Part shown: in pieces, positions 26,902 to 37,154 of the stretch
Numbering within the stretch: position 1 is the first letter of the stretch
How the letters are laid out: every line of letters starts with the position of its first letter
Source: Photobacterium halotolerans DSM 18316
GTDB lineage: Bacteria > Pseudomonadota > Gammaproteobacteria > Enterobacterales > Vibrionaceae
DNA length: 64,000 nt
Direction of reading: 5' to 3'
Assembly: GCF_000425165.1 (NCBI RefSeq)
Contig: NZ_AULG01000012.1
Location: 1-64,000, forward strand
Translations under genes and position numbers: made by a program
The notes under the pieces: model-generated
What the model was told of the DNA's origin: nothing
The model's input: the letters and a program-made list of their open reading frames with translations, nothing else
The model's database searches: none

Positions 26902-29898
26902 ATGGCTATAACTGTATTGGATGGATTTTATCAGCAAGTATCAGCTAATAAGGATAAAACCGCACTGGTTTATCAAAATACATCAATGACTTATTACGAG
27001 CTGAATCAACAAAGTGATCAACTGTGTACCTGTCTGAAGAATAGTGGAGTGCAGCGTGGCGATATTATTCCAATCATAGCGCAGCGAACACCGAATTTTA
27101 TTATTGGCATGCTGGCAGTGATGAAAGCAGGAGCTACCTATATTCCGATTGATGCTGCTTATCCTGAGCGAAGAATTCAGGATATTCTGAACCAGGTCAA
27201 TGCGGCACTGATATTAACCACAGACGCCTGGCTCAGTTTCAATTACGGCCTGCCTTCGGTTCGCAGGATTAATATTGAAGACGCAAAAAACACAAAAACG
27301 GATGCAGTCGCGCAGATTGAGAGCAGTGGCGGGCAACTGGCGTACATTATTTTCACCTCGGGCACGACGGGGACTCCGAAAGGGGTCATGATAGCGCATT
27401 CGGCCCTGCTGAATCTTATTACCTGGCATAACCGTCACTTTGATATGTCTGCTGACTGCCGGACATCGCTGGTTGCCGGTATCAGCTTTGATGTCGCCCA
27501 GTGGGAGGTCTGGTCAGCCTTGATGTGTGGTGCAACCCTCTGTATCCCTGAGGATAAGATCCGTCTTCAGCCGGATTTGCTGTTACCTTTCTTTGCTGAT
27601 AACCGGCTGACGCATGCGTTTGTACCGACCGTGTTTGCAGAAAGCGTGGTGTCTCAGCCGCAACCGGAAAATTTGGTGCTGCGCTATCTGTTTACCGCCG
27701 GCGAAAAACTGAATCCTGTCAATCTGTCCGGGGTCAGTTACACCCTGATCGACTATTACGGCCCGACTGAAGCCACCATTTTTACAACTTGCCAGCAGGT
27801 GTCGTGCAGCAGTCTCGATCGTCCCGAGGCAATTGGTCTGCCGATCGCAGGTGCTGAGGTATTTATTCTGGACGAGCAGCAGCAAGAGGTATCAGCCGGG
27901 CTGGATGGTGAGTTGTATATTGCAGGCCCCGGTCTGGCTCTTGGGTATCTGCATTCACCTGAGCTGACAGCGGCGAAGTTTGTGCAACTTCCCCATATTT
28001 GTGGTCAGCGGCTGTACCGAAGCGGCGATCGGGCCCGGTATTTGCCGGATGGACGGATCCAATACCTGGGCCGGCTGGATGATCAGGTTAAAATCCGGGG
28101 CAACCGCATTGAGCTGGGTGAATTAGAGCAGGTTATCCAGGAGTTGGATACTGTCAGACAAGCCGTGGCGCTGGTTGCGCACTCAGACAATCCCGCCATC
28201 AAAAAAATTCTGGTGTTCCTGCTTCCGCAACCGGAGGAAACGCCGGCGCTGATACCATCGGTCAGACAGCATATACGCGATTCCCTGCCAGAATACTTCC
28301 AGCCTGCCGCAATTGTACGGGTTGAGGATTTTCCGCTGAATCCGAATGGCAAGATCGATAAAAAGCACTTGCTCGAGCGTTATTTTGCCCGGCAGGAGCA
28401 GGATGAGACAGTGACTGCCGCATTGTCACCGCAGGAAGCCACTATGGCGGCTATCTGGCGTGAACTGCTCGGCAACCGGACCTTGCTGCCCAGCGATGCG
28501 TTTTTTGATGTCGGCGGCGACTCGCTGCAGGCCGTGCGCCTGGCCATCCTGATCAGCAACCGGCTGGGCATCAAAACTTATGTCAGGGATGTCTACGATT
28601 ACCCTACGCTCCAGCAACTGGCCAATGCGATGGCTGCCAGAGCGCAGGAAGTGTTGTCCGATGTGGACAGCGAGCCGGTACGCGAGCTGCATCAGGATGT
28701 CAATTTGCCGCCGGATGTGCAGATCAATGCGGCTTTCGACATCCAGCAAATCATAGCCCCCCAGACCATTCTGCTGACCGGGGCTACGGGCTTTGTCGGC
28801 TCGCACCTGCTGGCTGAAATACTCAATACCACCACCAGCCAGATTGTCTGCCTGGTGCGGGCCACTTCTGACCAAGCTGCCATGAAACGTCTGCTCAGCA
28901 CCCTGACACGGTATCGGATTGACCTGACAGGTGCGCAGCAGCGACGGATTCTGGCTGTGTCTGGCGATCTGGCCGAGCCTGATTTCTCTCTCGCGCCGGC
29001 CAGATATCAAGCCTTATGCCAGCAGGTGGATTTGGTCTACCACTCGGCCAGCGCCGTGAATTTCATCCAGCCGTACTCCTACATGAAGCATGACAATGTG
29101 CAGGGGCTGAAAGAAGTGATCCGTTTTGCCGCCAATGTCCGAACCAAGCCTCTGGTGCTGCTGTCGACCATATCCGTCTACAGCTGGGGCCACTTATTTA
29201 CCGGTAAAACCGTGATGTACGAAGCCGATGATATCGATCAGAACCTGGCGGCAGTCACGACTGATATTGGCTACGTCAGGAGTAAATGGGTGATGGAGAA
29301 GGTGGCGGATCTGGCCGCTGCGCAGGGACTGCCGCTGATGACCTTCCGGCTGGGTTATGCCACCACTCATAGCAAAACGGGTGTTGCGGCGGATTACCAG
29401 TGGTGGGGGCGGCTGGTGAAAACCTGTATTCATACCGGGAAAGTACCCGATTTGCAGGATTTGCGCGAAGGTCTGACCACAGTGGATTACATGACCCGTG
29501 CTATTGCCCATATCAGCCGCAACCCGGATGCACTGGACCTGAAATTCAATCTGATCCATCAGGGTAAAAATAATCTGACGTTGCAGGAATTTTTCCGCCT
29601 CCTTGGCCGGGAATGCGGTTACTCATTCCAGGTGGTCCCTTATACCGACTGGCTGGCCTTGTGGGAGGACAACTCAGATGCGCCGCTGTACCCGCTGCTC
29701 AGCTTATTTAAGGACAAGATGGTGGCTGATCAGTCAACTGTTCAGCTTTATCAGCACACTTACCTGTGGGACTGCAGCAACGTAAAACGCTTCTTGCAGG
29801 GCAGCGCAATCCAGGAGCCCGTTTTCACCCGTGAACTGTTAAGGCGTTATCTGGCGCAGTCTATTCAGGCGAAAAACGCAGAGACAACGCTGATATGA
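26902..29898 (+). CDS. NRPS-like enzyme: adenylation, carrier and thioester-reductase domains
   Basis: A 998-residue single-module enzyme. The adenylation domain (about 10-500) has IIFTSGTTGTPKG (148-161), YYGPTEATI (285-293), RSGDRARY and the catalytic Lys of NPNGKID (about 480-486). The carrier domain (about 505-580) has FFDVGGDSL with the phosphopantetheine Ser541. The reductase domain (about 618-985) has the NAD(P) motif TGATGFVG (626-633), a Ser near 755 and Tyr791-x3-Lys795. There is no condensation or thioesterase domain. It should activate one amino acid, load it on its own carrier and release it reductively as an aldehyde or alcohol, as in Lys2-type reductases. The pocket read by eye (D V W A F A Y I F K) keeps the Asp and Lys of alpha-amino-acid binders; the substrate is not predicted. 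Confidence 0.9.
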   Translation: MAITVLDGFYQQVSANKDKTALVYQNTSMTYYELNQQSDQLCTCLKNSGVQRGDIIPIIAQRTPNFIIGMLAVMKAGATYIPIDAAYPERRIQDILNQVNAALILTTDAWLSFNYGLPSVRRINIEDAKNTKTDAVAQIESSGGQLAYIIFTSGTTGTPKGVMIAHSALLNLITWHNRHFDMSADCRTSLVAGISFDVAQWEVWSALMCGATLCIPEDKIRLQPDLLLPFFADNRLTHAFVPTVFAESVVSQPQPENLVLRYLFTAGEKLNPVNLSGVSYTLIDYYGPTEATIFTTCQQVSCSSLDRPEAIGLPIAGAEVFILDEQQQEVSAGLDGELYIAGPGLALGYLHSPELTAAKFVQLPHICGQRLYRSGDRARYLPDGRIQYLGRLDDQVKIRGNRIELGELEQVIQELDTVRQAVALVAHSDNPAIKKILVFLLPQPEETPALIPSVRQHIRDSLPEYFQPAAIVRVEDFPLNPNGKIDKKHLLERYFARQEQDETVTAALSPQEATMAAIWRELLGNRTLLPSDAFFDVGGDSLQAVRLAILISNRLGIKTYVRDVYDYPTLQQLANAMAARAQEVLSDVDSEPVRELHQDVNLPPDVQINAAFDIQQIIAPQTILLTGATGFVGSHLLAEILNTTTSQIVCLVRATSDQAAMKRLLSTLTRYRIDLTGAQQRRILAVSGDLAEPDFSLAPARYQALCQQVDLVYHSASAVNFIQPYSYMKHDNVQGLKEVIRFAANVRTKPLVLLSTISVYSWGHLFTGKTVMYEADDIDQNLAAVTTDIGYVRSKWVMEKVADLAAAQGLPLMTFRLGYATTHSKTGVAADYQWWGRLVKTCIHTGKVPDLQDLREGLTTVDYMTRAIAHISRNPDALDLKFNLIHQGKNNLTLQEFFRLLGRECGYSFQVVPYTDWLALWEDNSDAPLYPLLSLFKDKMVADQSTVQLYQHTYLWDCSNVKRFLQGSAIQEPVFTRELLRRYLAQSIQAKNAETTLI

Positions 29899-29949
29899 CG
29901 GGCAGCAGGACTGATGGTGATCTGGGTGTTGAGGCGCAGAGAGGGAAAG

Positions 29950-30732
29950 ATGAAAACGAACAAACTGACGAATCCGCAAGTCCGCTCCGACAGGCAAAGT
30001 TTCGACGCCACGACCTTTGATGGTTATGCGGCGCTCTACGAAGAGATTTTTACCTGGCCATACCGAAGCGAACTGGAAATACCGATGCTGAAAACCTTGC
30101 TGGGGGATGTGTCGGGAAAAGCTGTACTGGACTTCGGGTGCGGTCCCGGCACATTTACGCGCTGGCTAAAGCGTCTGGGTGCAAGGCAGGTGGTAGGGTA
30201 TGACATTTCAGAAGGTATGCTGAGCTATGCCAGAAACCGGGAGGAAACTGAACAAGCCGGATTGATTTATACCTCTGATATCAGCAGATATGAACAGCAG
30301 TTTGATATCGTCCTGGCTGTTTATGTGATGCCTTATGCACCTGATCGTCTGACGCTAACACACATGGTGAGAGACATGGCTGATGTATTAAAGCCGGGCG
30401 GACGTTTAATTACGTTGCCGCTCAATCCTGCATTTCACCCGGATCCTGACTATTATCGCCCGTATGGTATCCGGTTGCTGGGCCAGCAGGAGAGGTTAGA
30501 CGATGGGAGTACAGTGACATTGCACCTTTGTCATCCGCCGTATGACATTCAGATTGAAGCCTGTTACTGGACGCGTTTGACCCTGGAAGACACACTTCGC
30601 GCTGAAGGTATTGGAGCCATAGAGTGGGTTACTTATGATGCTGTTCAGTCAAAGTGCTCTTCTTTCCTGCTTCCCTACGCGCAATGCCCGCATGCTGCCA
30701 TTATCACAGGTGAAAAAAGTCAGTCGTGTTGA
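29950..30732 (+). CDS. Class I SAM-dependent methyltransferase
   Basis: A 260-residue protein with SAM-binding motif I VLDFGCGPGTFTRWL (about residues 60-74), an acidic end of strand 2 (VVGYDISEGML) and post-motifs typical of the UbiE/SmtA-like class (LKPGGRLITLPL). It begins 51 bases behind the NRPS-like gene with GAGGGAAAG before its ATG; an earlier in-frame ATG at 29914 lacks such a site. It probably methylates the product of the preceding enzyme (N- or O-), which is inference from position. No SAM-independent function is suggested. Confidence 0.85.
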   Translation: MKTNKLTNPQVRSDRQSFDATTFDGYAALYEEIFTWPYRSELEIPMLKTLLGDVSGKAVLDFGCGPGTFTRWLKRLGARQVVGYDISEGMLSYARNREETEQAGLIYTSDISRYEQQFDIVLAVYVMPYAPDRLTLTHMVRDMADVLKPGGRLITLPLNPAFHPDPDYYRPYGIRLLGQQERLDDGSTVTLHLCHPPYDIQIEACYWTRLTLEDTLRAEGIGAIEWVTYDAVQSKCSSFLLPYAQCPHAAIITGEKSQSC

Positions 30733-30852
30733 CCGTAAAAGGGCGGACGATGCCAGTCAGCATACCGCTTAAAGCAGGGATCTTTTGCCGGAATCTGTGA
30801 CAGCAGATAAACGGCGCGATATGTGTAACAGCATTGAGGTGACGTGAAAACA

Positions 30853-30880
30853 AAAAGACCAGCAATCCCGCTGGTCTTTT
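30853..30880. terminator. Bidirectional terminator between methyltransferase gene and gor
   Basis: AAAAGACCAGC and GCTGGTCTTTT form an 11-bp stem with an AATCCC loop and T-runs on both strands. It closes both the biosynthetic genes and gor. Confidence 0.9.
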
Positions 30881-30929
30881 GTCTGTTAATGCTGAAGGCG
30901 AGCTTGCGGATTAACGCCGAGCTTGCGGA

Positions 30930-32285
30930 TCAACGCATAGTTACAAACTCTTCCGAGCCGGTTGGGTGGATGGCAACCACGCTGTCGAAATCGGCTTTGG
31001 TGGCGCCCATCTTCATGGCCACGCCGAAGCCCTGGATCATTTCATCCACGGTATAACCAATGCCGTGCAGGCCGACTACAGTTTCTTCCGGGCCGGCGCA
31101 GACCAGCTTCATTTTACAGGGCTGGCGGTGGCTGGTGACGGCTGTGTACATGGCCGTAAAGCCGGACTGGTACACTTTCACGTTCTCTTCGCCGTACTGG
31201 GCGATGGCTTCCTGCTCCGTCAGGCCAATCGTGCCGATTGGCGGATGGCTGAACACCACGGTTGGCACCAGTTTGTAGTCCATCTTGGCGTCTGGCTTGT
31301 TGTTGAACAGGCGCTCAGACAACTGACGGCCAGCTTTGACGGCCACCGGGGTCAGCTCGATGCCGCCGTCCATGATGTCGCCGACACAGTAGATGCCAGG
31401 CACATTAGTCTGCTGATATTCATCGACCTTGATGTAGCCTTTGCCTGTGGTTTCCACACCGGTCACTTCCAGGTTGATTTTGTGCGTCACAGGGTTGCGG
31501 CCGATGGCCCAGATCAGCAGATCGGTATTGTGTGATTCGCCGTTTTCAAAATGCAGTGTGATGGTGCCATCGGCTTCTTTCACCACTTCTTTGGGCACTG
31601 AGTGGGTGTGCAGGGTCGGGCCTTCGCTGTTCATGACTTCGACCAGGGTGTCGACAATCATGGGATCGAAGCTGCGCAGCGGCGATTCTTTACGCACGAA
31701 CAGGTGAGTATCTGTACCCAGCGCGCTCAGCACCCCGGCGATTTCGACTGCGATGTAACCGGCGCCGATAACAGCAGTACGCTTAGGCTGCTCGGTCAGC
31801 TCGAAGAAACCGTTTGAGTCGATACCGTGCTCTGCACCCGGAATGTCCGGAATGGTTGGCTCACCGCCAACGGCAATCAGGATATGATCGGCAGTGAAAT
31901 GCTGGCCGTTCACTTCCACGGTTTTGGCATCCACGAATTTGGCAAAGCCGTTGATCACTTCAATCTTGTTCTTGCCCAGCACATTATCGTAGGCCTGATG
32001 GATGCGGCCGATATAGGCTTCACGGCTTTCAACCAGGGTTGCCCAGCTGAAGTTTTTCACGTCCACGTCAAAGCCGTAATCCTTGGCATACAGATGCATG
32101 GCTTCTGCAATCTGAGCGCCGTGCCACATCACTTTTTTCGGTACACAACCGACGTTGACACAGGTGCCGCCCAGGGCTTTGGCTTCAATCAGCGCCACTT
32201 TTGCGCCGTACATAGCTGCGCGGTTAGCTGATGCAATCCCGCCGCTGCCGCCACCAATACAGATGTAATCAAAATGCGTTGCCAT
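30930..32285 (-). CDS. gor: Glutathione reductase
   Basis: A 451-residue flavoenzyme that keeps glutathione reduced with NADPH. FAD-binding [18 protein letters not shown] is N-terminal, the redox disulfide is [13 protein letters not shown] (about residues 40-52), the NADPH motif is [11 protein letters not shown], and the C-terminal [12 protein letters not shown] contains the active-site His-Glu. Length matches E. coli Gor (450). Confidence 0.97.
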   Translation of the reverse strand: MATHFDYICIGGGSGGIASANRAAMYGAKVALIEAKALGGTCVNVGCVPKKVMWHGAQIAEAMHLYAKDYGFDVDVKNFSWATLVESREAYIGRIHQAYDNVLGKNKIEVINGFAKFVDAKTVEVNGQHFTADHILIAVGGEPTIPDIPGAEHGIDSNGFFELTEQPKRTAVIGAGYIAVEIAGVLSALGTDTHLFVRKESPLRSFDPMIVDTLVEVMNSEGPTLHTHSVPKEVVKEADGTITLHFENGESHNTDLLIWAIGRNPVTHKINLEVTGVETTGKGYIKVDEYQQTNVPGIYCVGDIMDGGIELTPVAVKAGRQLSERLFNNKPDAKMDYKLVPTVVFSHPPIGTIGLTEQEAIAQYGEENVKVYQSGFTAMYTAVTSHRQPCKMKLVCAGPEETVVGLHGIGYTVDEMIQGFGVAMKMGATKADFDSVVAIHPTGSEEFVTMR

Positions 32286-32483
32286 GACTGTTCTCTCTAT
32301 GCTGTGAAATCTTAGCTGGACGACAGTGTATACCTAAGTCGCCTTCAGATGCTAGGTTCGGCGAAACTGACGTCTTTACTGTGGATTCGGTGGTGATCTT
32401 GATGGCGGGAAGAAGGGGAAGAGCAAATCATGCCGGTGCAGGCCATGCCTGGCTTTGCACCGGATATCATCAAACGGCAGGGA

Positions 32484-33323
32484 TTATTCCGGCACCACCC
32501 AGCGCAGTGTGGTGTGGCCGCGGGTGGGTGCAATCACAGACTGCAGCCAGGGCAGCAGGGTGGCCATCTGGCTTTCCAGCTTCCACGGCGGGTTGATGAC
32601 AATCATGCCGGAGGCCGTCATCCCGCGCTCTTCGGTATCCGGCTCGACACCCAGTTCAATCTGCAGAATGTTGCGGATCCCCAGGTTCTCCAGCGCTTCC
32701 AGCATGGCGTCGATATTGCTGCGGTACACCACCGGATACCAGATGGCATAGGTGCCGGTCGCCCAGCGTCTGACGCTTTGACCTATGGCTTTCACCACGT
32801 CCATGTACTCGTGTTTCAGCTCGTAGGGCGGGTCAATCAGCACCAGACCACGCCGCTCTTTGGGCGGCAAGCTGGCTTTGAGGCGGGCAAAACCGTCTTC
32901 TTTGTAGATACGCACCTGACGATCGCCGCGAAATTCCTGCAGCAGCAGCGGGAAATCGGTTGGGTGCAGTTCGGTCAGGATCATGCGGTCCTGCTCACGG
33001 ATCTGGGCGCGGGCCACCTTGGGTGAACCCGGGTAGTAGCGCAGGGTATCGCCCTGGTTCAGCACCCGGATGGCATCCAGGTAAGAGGCCAGTGCTTCCG
33101 GCAGATCGTCGCGCTGCCACAGGCGGGCAATGCCTTGCAGGTATTCGCCGGTTTTTTCGCTGCGTTCATCCTGCAGATCATAACGGCCCACACCCGAGTG
33201 GGTGTCGTGATACACAAAAGGTTTGTCCTTTTGCTTGAGCGCGTCAAGGATCAGGCTTTGGACTATGTGTTTGATCACGTCAGCATGGTTGCCGGCGTGA
33301 AAACTGTGGCGATAACTCAGCAT
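32484..33323 (-). CDS. rlmJ: 23S rRNA (adenine-2030-N6)-methyltransferase RlmJ
   Basis: A 279-residue methyltransferase beginning MLSYRHSFHAGNHADVIKH, characteristic of RlmJ (formerly ComJ/YhiR). The catalytic motif is LVLIDPPYE, an (N/D)PPY-type motif for N6-adenine methylation. It modifies A2030 of 23S rRNA. It is divergent from prlC, as in E. coli. Confidence 0.96.
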   Translation of the reverse strand: MLSYRHSFHAGNHADVIKHIVQSLILDALKQKDKPFVYHDTHSGVGRYDLQDERSEKTGEYLQGIARLWQRDDLPEALASYLDAIRVLNQGDTLRYYPGSPKVARAQIREQDRMILTELHPTDFPLLLQEFRGDRQVRIYKEDGFARLKASLPPKERRGLVLIDPPYELKHEYMDVVKAIGQSVRRWATGTYAIWYPVVYRSNIDAMLEALENLGIRNILQIELGVEPDTEERGMTASGMIVINPPWKLESQMATLLPWLQSVIAPTRGHTTLRWVVPE

Positions 33324-33514
33324 GGATTACTCTGTGGTGGTCGACGAAGGGCGTTATTATGGCGTAATCCGGCCGATTATGCAGCGGGATTGTGGTCTGT
33401 CATCCTTACGGCCACTAAAATAGAGTGAACTGCGAGCCTAAATTGCGCGAAGGGATTGAAAATCACCTTATGCAGACGCATTTCTTCAGGAACCTACTTA
33501 AAAAGGATACGCTG

Positions 33515-35557
33515 ATGTCGAACCCATTACTGACCATGACAGATCTGCCCCCGTTCTCGCAAATCCAACCCGAACACATCTTTCCTGCGGTTGAGCAGGC
33601 CATCAAAGACTGCCGGGCCAAGGTAGAAGACGTCCTGGCCAGCGGCGAGACACCCAGCTGGGACAGCATTTGTGCACCGCTGGCGGAAACCGATGATCGC
33701 CTGAATCGCATCTGGTCACCGGTGGGCCATCTCAACGGGGTGAAAAACAGCCCGGCGCTGCGCGAGGCTTATGAAAGCTGCCTGCCAATGCTGTCGGACT
33801 ACAGCACCTGGCTGGGCCAGCACAAGGGGCTGTATGAAGCCTACAAGAGTATCCGCCACAGCGATGCGTTTGCGACCCTGTCTCAGGCGCAGAAAAAATC
33901 CATTACCGATGCGCTGAAAGAGTTCGAGCTGTCGGGTATCGGTCTGCCCGCGAGCGAACAGCACCGCTATGGTGAAATCAGCAAGCGTTTGTCTGAGCTG
34001 TCGTCTGCGTTCAGCAATAATGTGCTCGATGCCACTATGGGCTGGAGCAAGCTGATCGCTGATGCCGATGAATTGTCGGGCCTGCCGGAGTCGGCCTTGC
34101 AAGCGGCCGCGGCGGCGGCGGAAGAGAAAGGTGAGCAGGGTTATCTGTTTACGCTGGAAATCCCCTCCTACCTGCCGGTCATGAGCTACTGTGATAATCG
34201 CGAACTGCGCCGCGAAATGTACGAAGCCTTCGTGACCCGCGCCTCGGATCGCGGCCCGAACGCGGGCAAATGGGATAACAGTGAAATCATCGCTGAAAAA
34301 CTCAAACTCAGTCATGAGCTGGCCCGTTTGCTGGGCTTTAATACCTACAGCGAGAAGTCGCTGGCGACCAAGATGGCGGAATCGACCGATCAGGTGCTGG
34401 GTTTCCTCAATGATCTGGCCGCCCGCGCCAAGCCGCAGGGCGAACAGGAAGTGGCCGAGCTGCGTGAGTTTGCCCGCAGCGAGTTCGGGGCCGACGCATT
34501 GGAGCCCTGGGATGTTCCTTACTATGCCGAGAAACTGAAACAGCACAGATACAGCATTTCCGATGAGCAGCTGCGGCCGTATTTCCCGGAGCAGAAAGTG
34601 GTGTCCGGCTTGTTTGAGGTGCTCAAGCGGGTCTTTGGCATGACGGTGACTGAGCGTGAAGGCGTGGATGTCTGGGATCCGAGTGTCCGTTTCTACGATA
34701 TTTTTGATGCCAGCGGCGAGCTGCGCGGCAGTTTCTATCTGGATCTGTATGCCCGCGAGCACAAGCGCGGTGGTGCCTGGATGGACGAGTGTATCGTGCG
34801 CCGCGTGCGTCAGGACGGCAGTCTGCAACATCCGGTTGCCTACCTGACCTGTAATTTCAACAAGCCGGTCGGCGGCAAGCCGGCGCTGTTTACCCACGAC
34901 GAAGTGGTGACCCTGTTCCACGAAACCGGCCACGGTATTCACCATATGCTGACCAAGGTTGATGAGTCTTCGGTCTCTGGCATCAATGGCGTGCCCTGGG
35001 ATGCGGTAGAGCTGCCAAGTCAGTTCCTGGAAAACTGGTGCTGGGAAGAAGAGGCGCTGGCCTTTATCTCCGGCCATTATGAAACCGGTGAGCCATTGCC
35101 GGCCGAGTTGCTGGAGAAAATGCTGGCGGCCAAGAATTTCCATTCTGCACTGGGTATGCTGCGCCAGCTGGAATTCGGTCTGTTCGATTTCTCGCTCTAC
35201 ACCAATTACGATCCGGACATGGGGGCGCAGGTGCTCGATACACTGGCAGCGATCAAGCGTCAGGTCTCTGTGCTGCCAAGCCCGGAATGGGGTCGCTTCC
35301 CGCACAGTTTCAGCCATATCTTTGCCGGCGGTTACAGCGCGGGTTACTACAGTTACCTGTGGGCGGAAGTGCTGTCATCCGATGCCTATTCCCGCTTTGA
35401 GGAAGAAGGCATTTTTAACCCGCAAACCGGGGCAGATTTCCTGACCTGTATTCTGGAGCGCGGTGGCAGTGAGGAGCCGATGGATTTGTTCAAACGCTTC
35501 CGCGGTCGCGAGCCCAAGATTGATGCCCTGCTGCGCCACAGCGGTATCACAGGGTAA
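33515..35557 (+). CDS. prlC: Oligopeptidase A
   Basis: A 680-residue M3 family metallopeptidase, equal in length to E. coli PrlC/OpdA. The zinc motif HETGH lies in VVTLFHETGHGIHH (about residues 466-479). It degrades short peptides, including cleaved signal peptides, in the cytoplasm. AAAAGGAT precedes the ATG at 33515; the frame extends 30 codons further upstream, but those codons lack a ribosome site and family similarity. Confidence 0.96.
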   Translation: MSNPLLTMTDLPPFSQIQPEHIFPAVEQAIKDCRAKVEDVLASGETPSWDSICAPLAETDDRLNRIWSPVGHLNGVKNSPALREAYESCLPMLSDYSTWLGQHKGLYEAYKSIRHSDAFATLSQAQKKSITDALKEFELSGIGLPASEQHRYGEISKRLSELSSAFSNNVLDATMGWSKLIADADELSGLPESALQAAAAAAEEKGEQGYLFTLEIPSYLPVMSYCDNRELRREMYEAFVTRASDRGPNAGKWDNSEIIAEKLKLSHELARLLGFNTYSEKSLATKMAESTDQVLGFLNDLAARAKPQGEQEVAELREFARSEFGADALEPWDVPYYAEKLKQHRYSISDEQLRPYFPEQKVVSGLFEVLKRVFGMTVTEREGVDVWDPSVRFYDIFDASGELRGSFYLDLYAREHKRGGAWMDECIVRRVRQDGSLQHPVAYLTCNFNKPVGGKPALFTHDEVVTLFHETGHGIHHMLTKVDESSVSGINGVPWDAVELPSQFLENWCWEEEALAFISGHYETGEPLPAELLEKMLAAKNFHSALGMLRQLEFGLFDFSLYTNYDPDMGAQVLDTLAAIKRQVSVLPSPEWGRFPHSFSHIFAGGYSAGYYSYLWAEVLSSDAYSRFEEEGIFNPQTGADFLTCILERGGSEEPMDLFKRFRGREPKIDALLRHSGITG

Positions 35558-35580
35558 AGCTACTCTAAGCTACGATCAGA

Positions 35581-35607
35581 AAAGGCTCCCGTCGGGAGCC
35601 TTTTTTA
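35581..35607. terminator. Bidirectional terminator between prlC and gppA
   Basis: AAAGGCTCCC and GGGAGCCTTT form a 10-bp stem around a GTC loop with T-runs on both strands, between two convergent genes. Confidence 0.9.
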
Positions 35608-35646
35608 TGAGCTGTGTCTTGAGCCACATTGTTATGCGGCAGGTGT

Positions 35647-37140
35647 TCAGCCTTCTTCGCTGATCTGCAGCGGCCAGCCGAGATCGCTCTGGCGGTGGGC
35701 TTCCTGCTGCAGCTCGGCCTCGGTGAGCGGATTGGCCGTCAGCCAGGCTTTCGGCAGCATCAGGGTGAGCTGATTATCATCGACCCTCAGGTGCGCAGGT
35801 GGCTGGTGCTGGCTGTCACGCCGGTGGCAGAGAATGACCGCCAGACGCAGCAGGCGCAAGATACGCACAGCGTTGATTGCGGGGATCGCATGCTGTTCCG
35901 GCAGGCTGGTCAGGTTATCCCTGTGCCTGCGCAGCAGCTCGCCCAGCAGGTGTTTCTGCGCGCGGGTAAAACCGGGTAAGTCCAGATGCTGGATCAGGTA
36001 GGCGGCATGATCGCCGCTTTGTTTGAAGCCGATACCTGTGCCTATTTCGTGCAGGATCGCGCCGGACTGCAGCAAAGAGCGGCTTTGCTCATCGGTCTGC
36101 CAGACGGGCTGACAGTCCTCCAGTAAAGCCTGTGCGGTGTCGGCCACGGTGCGGGCATGTTCGGTATCAACCTGAAAACGGTATTGCAGGCTGTTCAGGG
36201 TTCTGGCTCGCACATCGTCGTGACGCATCTGGCTCATCATGTCATACACCATGCCTTCGCGCAGGGCGCCGCCGGCCAGTGTCATGGTTTGGATCTCCAG
36301 CGACTCAAACAAGGCGATCAGAATCGACAGGCCGCTCGGAAATACCAGGGCCCGCTCTAAGGTCAGCCCTTCGATATCCAGATCTTCCAGCCGTTCGTAC
36401 TGCATGGCCTGACGTTGCAGGCGCTTGAGTTTAGACAGGGTGATCAGCTCGTCCATACCCTGGGCAACCATGATTTCCTGCAGCGCTTGTACGGTGCCGC
36501 TGGCGCCGACACAGTGCTCCCAACCCAGTTCACGGTAGGGCTCTACGATAGGCGCAATGGCTTGTTTGGCTGCCAGGATTGCCGCGCTGAAATTGTCGGC
36601 TGACAAGTACCTGTCTTTGAAATAACGCTCCAGCCAGGTGACACAACCAATTTTCAGGCTGGTCAGTGCCTTGGCATCAAAACCTTCACCGATAATGACT
36701 TCAGTACTGGCCCCACCGATATCGACGACCAGGCGTTTTCCCTGACCGCCAGAGGTGTGTGCAACGCCCTGGTAGATAATGCGTGCTTCCTCTTCACCAG
36801 GAATAATGTCGATGGGGTGACCCAGTATACTGATGGCTCTGGAAAGAAAGTCTTCGGCATTCACGGCGGTTCGCAGTGCCGCGGTACCGACAATACGGAC
36901 CCGTTCAGCCGGAATATCCTGCAATCGTTCTGCAAACATTGCCAGGCATTCCCAGCCGCGCTGCATGGCTTCCTGACTCAGTTCATTCTGGCCGTTAAGG
37001 CCGGCAGCCAGCCGTACTTTGCGCTTGATTTTAGCCAGCGTATGCACACTGCCTGCGACTTCACGCACGATCCACATGTGAAAGCTGTTAGAGCCAAGGT
37101 CAATGGCTGCATACAGCGGGGATACGACACAACTTTCCAT
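35647..37140 (-). CDS. gppA: Guanosine-5'-triphosphate,3'-diphosphate pyrophosphatase / exopolyphosphatase
   Basis: A 497-residue Ppx/GppA family protein. The ASKHA fold phosphate motif is [16 protein letters not shown] at the N-terminus, the second is [11 protein letters not shown], and a C-terminal HD-like domain contains [11 protein letters not shown]. It converts pppGpp to ppGpp and can act on polyphosphate. It follows rhlB by 14 bases in the same direction, the order also known in E. coli. The length and neighbour favour GppA over Ppx. Confidence 0.93.
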   Translation of the reverse strand: MESCVVSPLYAAIDLGSNSFHMWIVREVAGSVHTLAKIKRKVRLAAGLNGQNELSQEAMQRGWECLAMFAERLQDIPAERVRIVGTAALRTAVNAEDFLSRAISILGHPIDIIPGEEEARIIYQGVAHTSGGQGKRLVVDIGGASTEVIIGEGFDAKALTSLKIGCVTWLERYFKDRYLSADNFSAAILAAKQAIAPIVEPYRELGWEHCVGASGTVQALQEIMVAQGMDELITLSKLKRLQRQAMQYERLEDLDIEGLTLERALVFPSGLSILIALFESLEIQTMTLAGGALREGMVYDMMSQMRHDDVRARTLNSLQYRFQVDTEHARTVADTAQALLEDCQPVWQTDEQSRSLLQSGAILHEIGTGIGFKQSGDHAAYLIQHLDLPGFTRAQKHLLGELLRRHRDNLTSLPEQHAIPAINAVRILRLLRLAVILCHRRDSQHQPPAHLRVDDNQLTLMLPKAWLTANPLTEAELQQEAHRQSDLGWPLQISEEG

Positions 37141-37154
37141 AGCGTCTTCTTTAG

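Noticed and set aside
33716..35317. A 533-codon open frame antisense to prlC
   Set aside because: It is fully inside prlC in a shadow frame, rich in His, Gln and Arg as expected from reversed codons. prlC is clearly the real gene.
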